Positions 1 to 5,571 of a stretch of DNA of 5,571 nucleotides are shown here, one piece after another. How positions within the stretch are numbered: position 1 is the first letter of the stretch; each line of letters opens with the position of its first letter. The notes below the pieces were generated by a model. It was not told the DNA's origin. It did not search any database and saw nothing but the letters and a program-made list of their open reading frames with translations. This DNA is from JBKJUK01 sp046590705 (GTDB lineage Bacteria > Acidobacteriota > Thermoanaerobaculia > Gp7-AA8), in the NCBI GenBank assembly GCA_046590705.1, contig JBKJUK010000359.1, forward strand, positions 1-5,571, in the 5' to 3' direction. A program made the translations under genes and the position numbers.

Positions 1-69
1 GGCCGGCACCTCGTCCGAGTGATCTGGTCGATGCTCAGGAATGACCGCGACTACCTGCAGAAGGACTGA
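1..69 (+). CDS. C-terminal end of a transposase, probably IS110 family (5' partial)
   Basis: The reading frame is open from the first base and ends at TGA 67-69, giving 22 residues that finish RDYLQKD. The segment HLVRVIWSMLRND resembles the C-terminal helix of IS110/IS1111-family transposases, which often end in patterns like LARVIWAMLRDGxxY. This is recognition of a short piece only; the catalytic DEDD and serine domains would lie outside the window. IS110 elements lack conventional terminal inverted repeats, so no element end can be drawn with confidence. The damaged yraN remnant begins within about 50 bases downstream, which fits an element inserted in or next to yraN. It could instead be the tail of an unrelated protein. 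Confidence 0.42.
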   Translation, partial: GRHLVRVIWSMLRNDRDYLQKD

Positions 70-117
70 AGACAACCTAAAAAACGTTTGCAAATTCGAC
101 AGGGATGTTCAGACGCA

Positions 118-434
118 TGGTCGCTGGAGAAGAATTTCCGGACTAGGAAGGCGGGGTCGACCTGATCGTTCGTCGCGGAGAACTGCTGGTCTTTGTGGAA
201 GTTAAAGCGAGGCAGCAGACCTTCGCCGGTGCGGGGCTCGAGGCGGTCGACCGCGTCAAGCAACTGAGGATTGCCGCCGCCGAGGAGTACCTGCAGGCGT
301 CTTCATGGAAGCCGGCGCTGATCCGCTTCGATGTCCTGTCGCTTCACTGGGATGGACGCCGTTTTACGATTCAGCACTTTCCATCTGCTTTCGAGTGCGG
401 ATTCGAGAGCGGTCGACCCTGGCGCGTAAGGTAA
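118..434 (+). pseudogene. yraN: YraN/UPF0102 family endonuclease-like protein, N-terminally truncated and frameshifted
   Basis: YraN proteins are small (about 120 residues) with a restriction-endonuclease-like fold and are often encoded near rnhB; their cellular role is poorly defined. The core motifs are present but in two frames. The frame holding positions 118-153 reads WSLEKNFRTRKAG, matching the family's LEKNFRTRKGE segment. The frame from about 153 to the TAA at 432-434 reads GVDLIVRRGELLVFVEVKAR, then EAVDRVKQ, EEYLQ, IRFDV and IQHFPSAF, all family landmarks. Joining them needs one extra base near 148-156; the second frame has a TAG at 144-146. The usual GE(I/V)DLI motif reads GGVDLI, so the conserved Glu is lost. 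Roughly the first 30-40 residues of a normal YraN cannot be found upstream, where the transposase-like tail ends at 69. A GTG at 195 could start a 79-residue product, but it would lack half the fold. I infer a dead gene; a single-base assembly error could explain the frameshift but not the missing N-terminus. Confidence 0.8.
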
Positions 435-436
435 TC

Positions 437-467
437 AGGAAAAAGAAAGGGCCCCTTTCAGGGCCCT
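437..467 (-). terminator. Intrinsic terminator of tRNA-Gly
   Basis: On the minus strand, AGGGCCC and GGGCCCT form a perfect 7-bp GC-rich stem (467-461 with 454-448) around a 6-nt loop (460-455), followed directly by TTCTTTTTCC. This is a standard rho-independent terminator 16 bases beyond the encoded CCA of tRNA-Gly. Read on the plus strand, the stem is followed only by GGTTTGCG, so it is oriented for the tRNA and would be a weak stop for the yraN remnant, which ends at 434. Confidence 0.85.
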
Positions 468-482
468 GGTTTGCGTTCGATT

Positions 483-557
483 TGGAGCGGGAAAAGGGGA
501 TCGAACCCTCGACATCAACCTTGGCAAGGTTGCGCTCTACCGCTGAGCTATTCCCGC
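483..557 (-). tRNA. tRNA-Gly (anticodon GCC), CCA encoded
   Basis: The minus strand gives a full cloverleaf. Acceptor 5' GCGGGAA (557-551) pairs with TTCCCGC (493-487). The D arm is GCTC/GAGC. The anticodon stem CAACC/GGTTG encloses the loop TTGCCAA, with anticodon GCC reading GGC and GGU glycine codons. The T arm is GAGGG-TTCGATC-CCCTT, with one G-T wobble at its base. The discriminator base is T (position 486), as is usual for bacterial tRNA-Gly, and CCA is encoded at 485-483. The gene has its own promoter upstream and intrinsic terminator downstream, so it looks like an independent single-gene unit rather than part of the ntrX transcript. No key base appears altered. Confidence 0.97.
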
Positions 558-568
558 AACCGGCGTGT

Positions 569-597
569 ACGATAGCGCTGGCCGCAGGGACTGTCAA
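569..597 (-). promoter_or_regulatory. Sigma-70-type promoter of tRNA-Gly
   Basis: On the minus strand a perfect -35 hexamer TTGACA (597-592) is followed by a 17-base spacer and a -10 hexamer TATCGT (574-569), which matches TATAAT at four of six positions. Transcription would start near 562, leaving a leader of only about 5 nt before the mature tRNA 5' end at 557. The stretch between the -10 element and the tRNA is GC-rich. The upstream inverted repeat ends at 599, immediately beside the -35 box. Confidence 0.8.
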
Positions 598-598
598 G

Positions 599-685
599 AG
601 AATGGAGAATGTTGAATGGAGAATGGAGAATGGAGAATGTAGAGGCAGCGGCATTCTGCATTCTCCATTCTGCATTCTCCATTCT
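599..685. repeat. Long imperfect inverted repeat made of ATGGAGA-like units
   Basis: The left arm (599-632) and right arm (652-685) are near-perfect reverse complements. AGAATGGAGAATG (599-611) pairs with 673-685, GAATGGAGAATG (614-625) with 659-670, and GAATG (628-632) with 652-656, giving 30 paired positions out of 34 with two 2-base mismatches. The loop is 19 nt (633-651). Both arms are built from a short unit, GAATG(G)A or its complement CATTCTC, repeated several times. It fills the gap between the ntrX stop codon (688-690) and the tRNA-Gly promoter. No T-run follows on the minus strand, so it is not a classic intrinsic terminator, although such a stem could still stabilise or end the ntrX mRNA. 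Possible identities are a REP/MITE-like dispersed hairpin or a locally expanded repeat. Confidence 0.9.
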
Positions 686-687
686 TC

Positions 688-2031
688 TCATCCTCGATCT
701 ACTTTGATTCCGTAGGCGTTCAGCTTGCGGTAGAGGTTGGAGCGTTCGACGCCTAGGAGTTCGGCGGCCCTGCTTACGTTTCCTCCGCACTCACGCAGCT
801 TCTGCAGAATGAACTGGCGCTCGAATTCTTCTCGCGCCTCCTTGAGTGAGAGATCTGTGGATACGGTGCGGTTCTGTCTCTCGTCGATGCGGACGTCGGC
901 AGCGTCGACGATCTCTCCTTCGTGCAGGATGGTGAGACGTTCCATGAGGTTGCGAAGCTCGCGCACGTTTCCCGGCCAGTCGTACATCCGGAGCCGCCCC
1001 ATGGCATCTGCCGAAAGCCGCTTCGGTCGCCGGCCGGTCTCGGCCGCGAAGCGGCGGAGGAAGTAATCGGCGAGCAGCTGGATGTCGGCGCCCCGCTCAC
1101 GGAGAGGAGGGACTTCGATCGGGATCACGTTCAGGCGGAAAAACAGATCCTCCCGAAACCTGCCTGCGGTGATCTCTTCGTCGAGTGATTTGTTGGTAGC
1201 CGCGATCACCCTCACATCGACGGAGATGGTTTGTTGCCCGCCTACCTTCTGAAACTGCTGTTCCTGCAGAACGCGCAGCAGCTTGGCCTGGGTTTTCAGG
1301 CTCATGTCGGCGATCTCATCGAGGAAGATGGTGCCGCTGTCTGCGAGTTCGAACTTGCCCTTCCTGTCGTCGCTGGCTCCGGTGAACGCTCCCTTTCGAT
1401 GACCGAACAGCTCTGACTCGATCAGCTCCTCCGGAATGGCGGCGCAGTTCACGTCGATGAAGGGATTCTCAGCTCGCCTACTCTGCCGATGAAGCGAGCG
1501 CGCCACGATTTCCTTGCCGCTCCCGTTCTCGCCAGTGATCAGCACCCGGCTGTTGGAGGGAGCGGCGTTACGGATCTGCTGCTGGAGACGGCGCATTGGT
1601 TCGCTGTCCCCGAGCAGCATCTCGTCGAGTTGAAACTGCGACTTCAGCGAGCGGACCTCGTCGCGCAGCTTTCGGTCCGAGAGCGCGTGCTGCGCAGTGA
1701 GAAGGACACGGTCCAGCGATAGAGGTTTCTCGAGGAAGTCATATGCGCCGAGTCGCGTGGCCCGGATTGCCGTATCGATATTTCCATGACCTGAGATCAC
1801 CACGACCGGCGTCGTAGCATCCACCGTTCGGACGCGCTCGAGAAACGCGAGTCCATCGATCCCTGGGAGCCACACATCGACGAACACCAGATCGAAACTC
1901 TGGCGTGCGAACAGAGCGAGGGCCTCCTCTGCGGATTCACAAACCTCCACCGAGTGACTCTCATCTTCGAGAATGTCTGCGAGTGTTTTCCGGATGGACG
2001 GCTCGTCGTCGACGATCAGAATTCTTGGCAA
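688..2031 (-). CDS. ntrX: Sigma-54-dependent response regulator, NtrX type
   Basis: This 447-residue protein has the three-part NtrC/NtrX architecture and would act in the cytoplasm as a bacterial enhancer-binding activator of sigma-54 RNA polymerase. The receiver domain (about 1-118) has the D8-D9 pocket, phosphoacceptor D52 in DVWLPG, S80 and K102. The AAA+ domain (about 140-370) has Walker A GENGSGKE (167-174), the sigma-54 contact loop GAFTGA (214-219), Walker B TIFLDE (234-239) and the arginine segment FREDLFFRLN (292-301). The C-terminus carries a Fis-type helix-turn-helix (about 416-442: NVSRAAELLG then RSNLYRKL). The DxWL pattern after D52, the HTH and the position behind ntrY favour NtrX over NtrC. 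The start is TTG at 2031-2029, backed by GGAG (2040-2037) five bases upstream; the nearby ATG at 2043-2041 is out of frame. The gene begins 15 nt after the ntrY stop, so co-expression is expected. All catalytic and sigma-54 contact residues look intact. Target promoters are not visible here. Confidence 0.93.
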   Translation of the reverse strand: MPRILIVDDEPSIRKTLADILEDESHSVEVCESAEEALALFARQSFDLVFVDVWLPGIDGLAFLERVRTVDATTPVVVISGHGNIDTAIRATRLGAYDFLEKPLSLDRVLLTAQHALSDRKLRDEVRSLKSQFQLDEMLLGDSEPMRRLQQQIRNAAPSNSRVLITGENGSGKEIVARSLHRQSRRAENPFIDVNCAAIPEELIESELFGHRKGAFTGASDDRKGKFELADSGTIFLDEIADMSLKTQAKLLRVLQEQQFQKVGGQQTISVDVRVIAATNKSLDEEITAGRFREDLFFRLNVIPIEVPPLRERGADIQLLADYFLRRFAAETGRRPKRLSADAMGRLRMYDWPGNVRELRNLMERLTILHEGEIVDAADVRIDERQNRTVSTDLSLKEAREEFERQFILQKLRECGGNVSRAAELLGVERSNLYRKLNAYGIKVDRG

Positions 2032-2036
2032 TCTGT

Positions 2037-2040
2037 CTCC
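2037..2040 (-). promoter_or_regulatory. Ribosome binding site of ntrX (fixes the TTG start)
   Basis: The minus strand reads GGAG, then ACAGA, then TTG. The 5-base spacing supports TTG at 2031 as the start and places the site inside the 15-nt gap after the ntrY stop codon (2049-2047). The only ATG in this gap (2043-2041) lies in another frame. Confidence 0.65.
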
Positions 2041-2046
2041 ATCGGA

Positions 2047-4221
2047 TCAGGGAATCTCGATCTCAAAGCGTGTTCCCGCAGGTCGGTTGTCCTGCACGGT
2101 AATTCTTCCGTCGTGATCGCTCACGATGCGGTGCACGATGGCCAGGCCCAGCCCGGTGCCTTTCTGTTTGGTGGAAAAGTAGGGGATGAACAATTTTTCC
2201 TTGTCACGGTCGGCCACGCCACGACCCGGATCGCTGACGGTCAGGACCAGCATGCGATCTCGCCGTTTTCCGGTGATGACGATTTCCCCGGTGGACGTGG
2301 CTTCGATGGCGTTATCGAGGAGATTGATCAGCGCCCTCCGGATCTGTTCCGGATCGACAACGGCCGGAAGAGGTCTCTCGCATTCCACACGCACCGTCAC
2401 GCCCTGCTTCACGTCGTCATAGAGTCGCGCCAGCTGGTCGAAAATCTCACTCATCTCGGTCTGCTTCAGATGAACCGCGGGCATGCGTGCGAACCGGGAG
2501 AACTCGTCGACCATCCGCTTCAGCTGGCCAACTTCTGTAACGATGGTCTGACATCCTTCGCTGATGATTTTCTCCATGTTGGGATCGCCACTGGCGAACT
2601 TCCGCGCGATCCGCTCGGCGGAAAGTTGAATTGGTGTGAGTGGATTTTTGATTTCGTGCGCGATGCGGCGCGCGGCTTCGCTCCAGGCTGCCAGCTTCTG
2701 CGCCTGCACCAGCTGAGTGAGATCTTCGAGTGCAACCACCCAACCGGCACGCTTGCGATCCTGCTCCAGTGGCGCAGCAGAAAGCTCGAGGTACCTGATC
2801 TCGCCATTCCTGAATAGAGTGATCTCGCGCGAGCGGGGCTCGCGCACACGCAACTCCGCCACGTAGTCGCGAATAGGAGAGAGGTCAAAGGCGAAGAGTT
2901 CTTCGAGGGAGCGATGATCAGCATCGGGATCGAGATGCAGAATTTGATGCGCTGCGCGATTCACACTGAGAAGCTCCAGGTTCTCTCCGAAAGCTATGAT
3001 CCCCGTAGAAACCGATTCCAGGATCGTGGAGAGATAGGCCCGTTCTTCGCCCAGTCTCTGGTTGATATCGCTCATCTCCAGGTTCGAGTCGGTCAGCGCC
3101 TGGCGCTGCTGCTCGAGTTGTCCGGCCATGGAGTTGAATGAGCCGATCAGAAGTCCGAACTCGTCGGTGGCAGCGACTCCGATTCTGTGCTGGTAGTTGC
3201 CACCCGCGAGAGTACGGGTTCCCTCAGCGAGTGCCTGGATGGGGACCGTGATCCTGCGAGAGATGAAAATCGCTGTCCAGAGTGCTCCGAAGAGGATGGA
3301 GAGCGTGGCCGTGAGAAACAGGGACGTCTGCGATGCTTTCAGAGCGAGCTTCTGCGAGTCGAGCTGCTGGAACTCGCGGTGGGCGATCACGTTCTGGTCG
3401 AGTAGCCTGCTCGTTTCCGCTGGCACGAAGCTACCAGCGAAGCCGGAGAAATCCCCCTGCCGGCTGCCCGACCGGATGGCGACGCGAATCCATTTGCCGC
3501 CCGGTGTGTTCTCGATTCGACGCGCCACACCGCTGATCCGGACTTCTTCGAAGAACCGAGCCGAGGGTTCAGAAATCTCGTGCACCGGCGCGCCTGGATC
3601 GACGATCAGTCGTACCACCGCACCATTCCGGTACACGCCCACCAGATCGACGTTGTGGAATTGCCTGACATGACGCAGCAGTCCTTCCACGTCCCCTACG
3701 TCCTCCGAAGCAGCGCGCGCAATCTCCTCGGCCGCTCCGGCCGTGTCGGCGATGATTCGGTTTTCGGCGATCTGCGCGATCTTTTCACTGTTGGAGAGCA
3801 GGGTCCGCACAGGCATGTTGAACCACCGGTCGATCGATACCCGCAGCAGATCGGTTGCCACGACGAACAGCAGGATGATCGGCACGAGAGAGGTGGCAAT
3901 GTAGGTCGCCACCAGCTTGGTGCGGAACCGTGAGCCGAGGATCCCCTGCTTCCGCTCGAGGACCAGCTTGATGAGGCTGCGCAGAAGTACGAAGACGATC
4001 CCGAGTATGAGGATCAGGTTGATGTTCCAGAGAACGAACAGCAGAAGGCGGCTGCTCAGTGCTCCAGGACTCAGCTCCTTTGCTCGCTGGATCAGGTAGT
4101 AGATGAAGATGGTGATGATCAGAATCGCCAGCGGCACCGTCGCTACGAACCGCGGGTCTTTTCGATACTTGAGTAGTGAGCGGAGTTTCACTTGCGATCC
4201 CGCTGGTCCTGTACGCGGCAT
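2047..4221 (-). CDS. ntrY: Membrane sensor histidine kinase, NtrY family
   Basis: At 724 residues this has the NtrY layout and would autophosphorylate and pass phosphate to the adjacent NtrX. Hydrophobic segments lie at about 25-45, 58-86 and 103-126. An extracytoplasmic region follows (about 130-297), then another membrane segment (about 298-321) and a HAMP linker (about 322-375, with TVPIQALAEGT). A PAS-like domain (about 392-505) precedes the HisKA dimerisation helix with H522 in RIAHEIKNPLTPIQLSAER. The ATPase domain has the N box INLLDNAIEAT (N637), G1 DPGRG (664-668), F box LFIPYFSTK and G2 KGTGLGLAI. The G1 motif has Pro after Asp where Asn is common; DxGxG itself is kept. The ATG at 4221 overlaps the upstream gene by 34 nt. 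A GTG at 4191, preceded by GGGA six bases upstream, would instead give a 4-nt GTGA overlap and 714 residues, a typical coupled start, so the true start is open. The ligand is not evident from the sequence. Confidence 0.93.
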   Translation of the reverse strand: MPRTGPAGSQVKLRSLLKYRKDPRFVATVPLAILIITIFIYYLIQRAKELSPGALSSRLLLFVLWNINLILILGIVFVLLRSLIKLVLERKQGILGSRFRTKLVATYIATSLVPIILLFVVATDLLRVSIDRWFNMPVRTLLSNSEKIAQIAENRIIADTAGAAEEIARAASEDVGDVEGLLRHVRQFHNVDLVGVYRNGAVVRLIVDPGAPVHEISEPSARFFEEVRISGVARRIENTPGGKWIRVAIRSGSRQGDFSGFAGSFVPAETSRLLDQNVIAHREFQQLDSQKLALKASQTSLFLTATLSILFGALWTAIFISRRITVPIQALAEGTRTLAGGNYQHRIGVAATDEFGLLIGSFNSMAGQLEQQRQALTDSNLEMSDINQRLGEERAYLSTILESVSTGIIAFGENLELLSVNRAAHQILHLDPDADHRSLEELFAFDLSPIRDYVAELRVREPRSREITLFRNGEIRYLELSAAPLEQDRKRAGWVVALEDLTQLVQAQKLAAWSEAARRIAHEIKNPLTPIQLSAERIARKFASGDPNMEKIISEGCQTIVTEVGQLKRMVDEFSRFARMPAVHLKQTEMSEIFDQLARLYDDVKQGVTVRVECERPLPAVVDPEQIRRALINLLDNAIEATSTGEIVITGKRRDRMLVLTVSDPGRGVADRDKEKLFIPYFSTKQKGTGLGLAIVHRIVSDHDGRITVQDNRPAGTRFEIEIP

Positions 4222-4751
4222 CGTTTCCAGTCGGACGCTTTCAGGCTGGGAACGATCAGCAGCGCGACTTCGGTGCCGTATTCGATGCGCGCACGCAGAC
4301 GCAGCTTCGAGGGTGCCCGAGTTGTATTGAAAAGGTCAGGCAACTCGAGAAGTCCGATCTGCCGCGAAACGGCGGAGAGACCAGTGACCCGATCTGAGCG
4401 GATCAGTCTTCCATTTCGCCGGCTCGTGACCAGGTACTCGCGTGTGATGGAGTCGCGGGAGGCCGTGAACTCGATCGCGGCCGTCCCGACTGTCGAGTCG
4501 AACCAGTTTGGACGTTTCCTGATCAACTCGAGTCGATATGTAACCGTCGCGGGGACCCCGTTCTGCAGATCCTGGAGCAGCCGGTCATTCAACAGATCCG
4601 ATGCGCTGGCTTTTACTGAGATGGAGGTGTCTTTCAACGAAGCGGAGAGCGTCGCGATGGAAGGTGACTTTTCCGCTCGCGCCAGAGGAATGCCGAGCGC
4701 GAGAACGAGAAGAACTCCGGGTGCACGAAACATGTGTGGCTTTTCTACCAC
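4188..4751 (-). CDS. Secreted DUF4390-like protein, function unknown
   Basis: The protein has 187 residues from GTG 4751, or 181 from ATG 4733. The ATG is the more likely start because it is directly followed by a compact signal peptide: FRAP, a hydrophobic core GVLLVLALGIPL, then a probable cleavage site after ARA (residue 26 in GTG numbering). The mature part would be periplasmic or exported, about 160 residues, mostly beta-prone. Features resembling DUF4390 include the LLQDLQNGVPATVTYRLEL segment, the following W-F-D stretch, and REYLVTSRRNG. In other genomes DUF4390 genes are found immediately upstream of ntrY/ntrX, as here, which supports the assignment. No catalytic motif is visible. 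Its role is unknown; an accessory to NtrY sensing at the envelope is possible but is inference from gene order. Neither start has a strong Shine-Dalgarno sequence. Its stop (4190-4188) overlaps the beginning of ntrY. Confidence 0.75.
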   Translation of the reverse strand: MVEKPHMFRAPGVLLVLALGIPLARAEKSPSIATLSASLKDTSISVKASASDLLNDRLLQDLQNGVPATVTYRLELIRKRPNWFDSTVGTAAIEFTASRDSITREYLVTSRRNGRLIRSDRVTGLSAVSRQIGLLELPDLFNTTRAPSKLRLRARIEYGTEVALLIVPSLKASDWKRCRVQDQRDRK

Positions 4752-4771
4752 AGTAGCCGCGCAGCGGGGGT

Positions 4772-5571
4772 TTAATTCGAGGCGGAGATTCCGGGCTGCG
4801 GAGACTCGGAGTGCTGCTGCTGATCCGATGGATCGGCCTGACGGATGATCTCGGCCACCAGGCGGGCGTGTAGAGCGTGTCCGCCTTTATAGACCTGGAT
4901 CTCTCCGACCAGCGGTTTGCCGATCAGGGCAAGATCGCCGATCAGATCGAGAGTCTTGTGCCTCACGAACTCATCCCGGAAGCGCAGAGCACCATTTGAG
5001 ACACCATGATCGTCCAGCACGATGCAGTTCTCTACAGACCCTCCACGCGCAAGACCGGCAGCCCTCAGTTTCTCCACATCGCGAAGGAAGCCGAAGGTAC
5101 GCGCTGGTGCAATCTTACGGGTGAACGAATCCGCGTCGACTTCAATATTGAGCGACTGCCGCCCGATGCTCGGATGCGGGAAGTCGATCCGGTACTTGAT
5201 GGACAGTGTGGAGGCCGGGGAGATCGAAATGCGTTTACCGTTCTCTTCGATCGTAATCGGCTTTCTGATCCGCAGTACATCGACGCGTTCGTTCAGCGTG
5301 CGGATCCCGGCGGCCTCGATCAGATGCATGAAGGGCAGCGAACTCCCATCGATGATCGGAATCTCAGGACCGTCGATTCTGATTTCGAGATCTGTCAGTC
5401 CTGAAGCGAAGACGGCAGCCAGAAGATGTTCGACTGTGCCGATCGAAACGTCATCCCGACCTACAGTTGTGGCGTGGTCCAGCGCCGTGGTCGACGATTG
5501 AATGGCCGGAATCCTCATCCCGGCGAGATCGGTCCTGCCGTAGCGGGAGATGGGGTCGCTTTCGTCAGGAC
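4772..5571 (-). CDS. lpxC: UDP-3-O-acyl-N-acetylglucosamine deacetylase LpxC (N-terminus outside window)
   Basis: LpxC is the cytosolic zinc amidase that removes acetate from UDP-3-O-acyl-GlcNAc, the committed step of lipid A synthesis. The frame is open to the window edge: 17 residues precede the ATG at 5518, including RYGRTDLAGMRIPA, which matches the family's FRRTDL..IPA region, so that ATG is internal. Numbering from it, TVEHLLAA (28-35) holds the zinc ligand His31, and the following DGPEIPIIDGSSLPF is the conserved LpxC signature. RHKTLDLIGDLALIG (186-200) holds the zinc ligands His187 and Asp191, and GGHALH holds the catalytic His214. All expected active-site residues are present. Visible length is 265 residues against about 300 for full enzymes, so roughly 35 are missing. 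After the usual end (about residue 227) there is a Gln/Ser/His-rich tail of about 20 residues, QADPSDQQQHSESPQPG and beyond, probably disordered. The next gene starts 20 or 38 nt downstream. Confidence 0.96.
   Translation of the reverse strand, partial: PDESDPISRYGRTDLAGMRIPAIQSSTTALDHATTVGRDDVSIGTVEHLLAAVFASGLTDLEIRIDGPEIPIIDGSSLPFMHLIEAAGIRTLNERVDVLRIRKPITIEENGKRISISPASTLSIKYRIDFPHPSIGRQSLNIEVDADSFTRKIAPARTFGFLRDVEKLRAAGLARGGSVENCIVLDDHGVSNGALRFRDEFVRHKTLDLIGDLALIGKPLVGEIQVYKGGHALHARLVAEIIRQADPSDQQQHSESPQPGISASN

Noticed and set aside
144..146. TAG in the yraN frame read as a recoded amber codon
   Set aside because: The family motif continues in the other frame across this position, so a frameshift explains it better than readthrough.
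483..510. Phage or island attachment site at the 3' end of tRNA-Gly
   Set aside because: No second copy of the tRNA 3' end or integrase gene is visible in the window.
599..685. Short repeats that might be a CRISPR array
   Set aside because: The units are about 7 nt and contiguous with no unique spacers, and they form one palindrome.
305..790. Reading frames on both strands across the hairpin encoding repeated ENGEWRM/ILHSPF-like peptides
   Set aside because: They are translations of the ATGGAGA-type inverted repeat, overlap the tRNA gene and the ntrX 3' end, and have no independent start signals.
1954..2817. Long plus-strand open frame of 287 codons
   Set aside because: It is antisense to ntrY and the start of ntrX, both strongly supported by motifs. 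Long opposite frames are expected in GC-rich coding sequence, and its translation shows no recognisable domain.
3421..3440. TGGCACG sequence resembling the -24 box of a sigma-54 promoter
   Set aside because: The -12 part does not match (TACCA in place of TTGCA), and the site lies inside ntrY on the opposite strand with no gene start nearby.
5516..5518. ATG as the start of lpxC
   Set aside because: The same frame stays open to the window edge and the residues just before it match the conserved FRRTDL region of LpxC, so the true start lies outside the window.

Overview
This window reads as chromosomal sequence from a Gram-negative bacterium. It carries lpxC, the committed enzyme of lipid A synthesis, followed on the same strand by a DUF4390-type secreted protein and an NtrY/NtrX-type two-component system. 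The sequence is moderately GC-rich by eye. Alternative starts (TTG, GTG) are used or possible. The order lpxC - DUF4390 - ntrY - ntrX suggests a non-model phylum such as Acidobacteriota or a relative, but I cannot fix the taxonomy from this sequence alone; DUF4390-ntrY-ntrX neighbourhoods also occur in Proteobacteria.

Layout, read along the minus strand from the right edge. LpxC enters the window without its N-terminus (5571 to 4772). A short gap follows, then the signal-peptide-bearing DUF4390-like protein (to 4188). The large membrane histidine kinase NtrY (to 2047) overlaps the end of that gene. The sigma-54 activator NtrX (2031 to 688) starts from TTG 15 nt after the kinase stop. These four genes look like one transcription unit. 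Next come a strong imperfect inverted repeat built from ATGGAGA-like units (599-685), then a self-contained tRNA-Gly(GCC) gene with its own TTGACA-N17-TATCGT promoter, an encoded CCA and an intrinsic terminator (557 to about 437).

The left 440 bases run on the plus strand and look damaged. The first 69 bases encode a C-terminus resembling IS110-family transposases. Right after it lies a yraN (UPF0102) remnant: its N-terminal part is missing, its core is split between two frames at about position 150, and the usual acidic residue of the GE(I/V)D motif reads as Gly. The most economical reading is a gene broken by a mobile element or by decay, facing the tRNA-Gly terminator.

Functionally, the right 4.9 kb joins envelope synthesis (LpxC) with a membrane sensor (NtrY) and its sigma-54-dependent effector (NtrX). 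This fits envelope-linked signalling, although the link rests on gene order only. I found no CRISPR array, toxin-antitoxin pair, riboswitch or clearly new multi-gene system. The least ordinary parts are the hairpin repeat and the broken yraN.
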